16,174 nt of DNA. Source: Chloroflexota bacterium. GTDB lineage: Bacteria > Chloroflexota > Dehalococcoidia > UBA3495. Location: assembly GCA_022571575.1 (NCBI GenBank), contig JACZXN010000008.1:1-16174 (forward strand), given 5' to 3'. Below, piece after piece: positions 14,216 to 16,174 of this stretch; positions within the stretch are counted from its first letter, which is position 1, and the number at the start of each line of letters is the position of its first letter. Both the position numbers and the translations under genes were made by a program. The notes under the pieces were generated by a model. That model had not been told where the DNA came from. It worked only from the letters and a program-made list of their open reading frames with translations, and did no database searches.

Positions 14216-15632
14216 CCTCCATCTCAGACTCGGCTATGGGGAGTTTGACTGTCACCGTGGCCCCCGATCCCTCGGAGCTTTGAATCTCCACGCTGCCCTG
14301 GTGCATCTCCAAGATATGCTTGGCCGCGAACAGGCCCAATCCTTGCCCCTGAGATTTGGTGCTGTGGAACGGCTCAAAGAGGTGCTCAAACTCGTCTGAC
14401 GGGATTCCAACGCCGTTGTCGCTGATCCTCACCGCGACGAACTCGCCTTCGCGGGTGGCATCGATGCTGATCCGCCCCCCTTCCTCAACGGCCTCCAGAG
14501 CGTTGGAGAAGAAGTTGGACAGGGCTTCCCGGATCAGGACCGGGTTCCCCCGGACCTTGGGCAGGTCGTCGGAGTAGGACCAGCGGGTTTCGATGCGCTT
14601 GGAGGTCCTGAGCCCGGCCATTCCCAAACTCTCATCCAAGAGTTCCCGGATGTCCAAAGCCACCCATTCTTGCCGGCCGATGTAGGTGAATGTCTGGGTC
14701 AGTTCCTGGATCCGCCAACCAGCCTCCTGGGCGATATCGACGTGCCGGCGCTCACGGGTTCCCTCTTCAAGGCGGTCCTGAAGCCCTTCCAGACGCCCCA
14801 GCATGATGGCCAGCGGATTCTTGATCTGATGGGCCAGGTCCAGAGAGATGGCGCCGATGGAGGCCATCTTGGCCGAGCTGACGATTCGCCCTTGGAGGGC
14901 TTCCAAGCGCTCTAGCGCATCTTCCAACTGGGTGTTGCTGCTGGCCAAGCGGGAGAACGCCACGTAGATGATCGCAACGGGTATTATCAACGCCACACTG
15001 GCCCAGGGGCTTTCTTGGTAAACCACGGCGCCCAGGAAACCGAAGGAAAGCAGGCTCAATTCGGCGGCGCCATTCTCCTTGGTGCCCACCCACCAGAACA
15101 CCAGCGGGTTTATGTTCATCTCCAGGCTGACCACCGCCGTGATCAAGGCCGTATTGGAGATGTACATGGCCGCGGCGGCAAGAATGATGAGCGGTGTGAG
15201 GTAGTCCCCCGTGGTTCCCAGGGTGTGAAACAGGTAGGAGGTGATGCCGGTGGTGATGGCGATTTCACCCAGGTTGAACGGGTACTTGTGGTAGGGGTGC
15301 CGGTACCCGGGAAGCTTCAGCCGTTCTCCCAGGCTTCTGACGATGACATAGGAAATCAACTTGCCCACCACGGCGACGAACACCGCTATTCCAGGCTCCA
15401 ATAGCAGGGCGACGCCGAAGAGGACGGCGGTGCTGATGTCCGCGGTGGCCCTGGGAGCCACCGGCAACGGGAAGCTGCCCGAAACGATGATCAGGAGCAG
15501 GAAGAAGGCGGTGCTCGCCACGATGTTCAGGCTCCATTCTTCGTCCATGCCCAGGGCGATCATGGACACGAGACCCGCCAAGGCCACACATGCGGTGAAA
15601 AGATTAACTCTTATGGGAAGACCTGGTCCCAT
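14154..15632 (-). CDS. Multi-spanning sensor histidine kinase, NtrB-like core
   Basis: This 492-residue kinase has an N-terminal membrane region of about seven hydrophobic segments (roughly 9-28, 36-54, 68-98, 122-137, 145-168, 194-206, 211-227). It has almost no extracytoplasmic domain, so it probably senses something in or at the membrane. The segment RHPYHKYPFNLGEIAITTGI (111-130) sits in this region; I cannot name the sensor family. The dimerisation domain has LAHQIKNPLA (266-275, His268) of the NtrB/ZraS type. The ATPase domain has Asn377 in the N-box, DNGVGIP (405-411), FEPFHSTK and GQGLGL (429-434). About 25 residues beyond the usual end (after VTVKLPI) are encoded by the overlap with the regulator gene. 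The ATG at 15632 has only a distant GGAG upstream. Confidence 0.92.
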   Translation of the reverse strand: MGPGLPIRVNLFTACVALAGLVSMIALGMDEEWSLNIVASTAFFLLLIIVSGSFPLPVAPRATADISTAVLFGVALLLEPGIAVFVAVVGKLISYVIVRSLGERLKLPGYRHPYHKYPFNLGEIAITTGITSYLFHTLGTTGDYLTPLIILAAAAMYISNTALITAVVSLEMNINPLVFWWVGTKENGAAELSLLSFGFLGAVVYQESPWASVALIIPVAIIYVAFSRLASSNTQLEDALERLEALQGRIVSSAKMASIGAISLDLAHQIKNPLAIMLGRLEGLQDRLEEGTRERRHVDIAQEAGWRIQELTQTFTYIGRQEWVALDIRELLDESLGMAGLRTSKRIETRWSYSDDLPKVRGNPVLIREALSNFFSNALEAVEEGGRISIDATREGEFVAVRISDNGVGIPSDEFEHLFEPFHSTKSQGQGLGLFAAKHILEMHQGSVEIQSSEGSGATVTVKLPIAESEMEVSPFGSDRAGESTGSLPAKR

Positions 15633-16174
15633 GTGGTTACTCGGTCTCCGGCATATCAGGATGTTGGATCAAGAACGGGTCCGCCGAAGGGCTGGCTAGG
15701 TCCTCCCCCTTCCATCCACAAAGGGGGTGTGGAGCGCGGGATCCCACGCCTTGAGGCCGGACCCAGCCCTCAGGCGTTGGATGAGACCCCGCGCGGAGAA
15801 TTTCGTGATCGGAGCCAAGCGGCCCTAAGGATGAATTCTCGGATAAGTCCATGAAACTCACACATTGAACTGGCCGGACCCTGTATTCAGCGCACGGTAG
15901 CGATGAATCCATTTCCGGAACCCGGTCACCTGGCAACATCGCCGCACCCCATCCCGCGGGAGGCTGGTTGTTCACATAATAACGTAAACCGATGCACCAG
16001 GTGGCCGGAGCGCCATCGGGCTGCTTCAGATGACATCTCAGCCCAATTGCAATGGAGCGCTTTACGGGTGAATTCCGCTTGCGCCGGTCTCCAATTCTGC
16101 TTTGGTCGAGTCTACGATCGAATTTCGTACACAAAACGGTTTTTCGTTCTCAGACCCTCGCTTCAACAATATGG
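15633..16174. other. Non-coding stretch with inverted repeats
   Basis: There is no convincing gene in these 542 bp. A - strand frame (15637-16134) lacks a ribosome site, a domain or a sensible composition. Inverted repeats are crowded at 15700-15790: CCCCCTT (15705-15711) with AAGGGGG (15721-15727), the palindrome GGGATCCC, and CGCC/TGAGG pairing with CCTCA/GGCG. The promoter of the sensor kinase gene should be here, but I see no clear boxes. Confidence 0.4.
15705..15727. repeat. 7-bp inverted repeat
   Basis: CCCCCTT and AAGGGGG flank a 9-base spacer. No T-run follows on either strand. It may be part of a dispersed intergenic element of the genome, which cannot be tested within this window. 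Confidence 0.4.

Noticed and set aside
15637..16134. 165-residue - strand frame upstream of the sensor kinase
   Set aside because: Erratic composition, no ribosome site, no recognisable motif, and it runs through inverted repeats; most likely non-coding.
1..16174. tRNA, rRNA, insertion sequences or phage genes
   Set aside because: No cloverleaf, rRNA stretch, transposase or integrase motif was seen on either strand.

Overview
The window is about 60% GC. It carries densely packed bacterial genes with good Shine-Dalgarno sites, several overlapping start/stop codons and no rRNA, tRNA, CRISPR array or transposase that I can see. The mix of genes (a DUF3105-type membrane protein, a CPxC membrane protein, DUF5666 and DUF2680-like exported proteins, a split MacA/MacB exporter) reads most like a Chloroflexota genome of the Dehalococcoidia/SAR202 kind. 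That assignment is inferred from gene style; no phylogenetic marker is present.

Left part (1-3900): a crotonase-fold enzyme with all the active-site residues of 6-oxocamphor hydrolase; a convergent single-gene ferric-reductase-like haem membrane protein; then a + strand run of a 69-residue membrane protein, a small lipoprotein and a DUF3105-type anchored protein. A convergent CPxC-motif membrane protein faces the last of these.

Middle (4026-12147, all on the - strand) is the main unit. In transcription order it encodes a secreted DUF2680-like protein with a Phe/Gly-rich tail, a 14-bp perfect hairpin, an OmpR-family regulator, a HAMP sensor kinase, a very long MacA/HlyD-type adaptor, a MacB/LolD-type ATPase, a MacB/FtsX-type permease and an exported Gly-rich protein with two DUF5666 repeats. 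Regulator/kinase, adaptor/ATPase and ATPase/permease genes overlap by 4-8 bp, and kinase and adaptor genes are 7 bp apart, so these five are almost certainly co-transcribed. The simplest reading is a two-component-controlled envelope export or stress system of unknown substrate, flanked by two exported Phe/Gly-rich proteins.

Right part (12511-15632): a second signalling cluster made of a stand-alone receiver protein with a helical tail (- strand, with a clear intrinsic terminator), a divergent OmpR-family regulator (+), and a multi-spanning NtrB-like sensor kinase (-) whose 3' end overlaps the regulator's 3' end by 62 bp. The last 540 bp hold no convincing gene, only inverted repeats.
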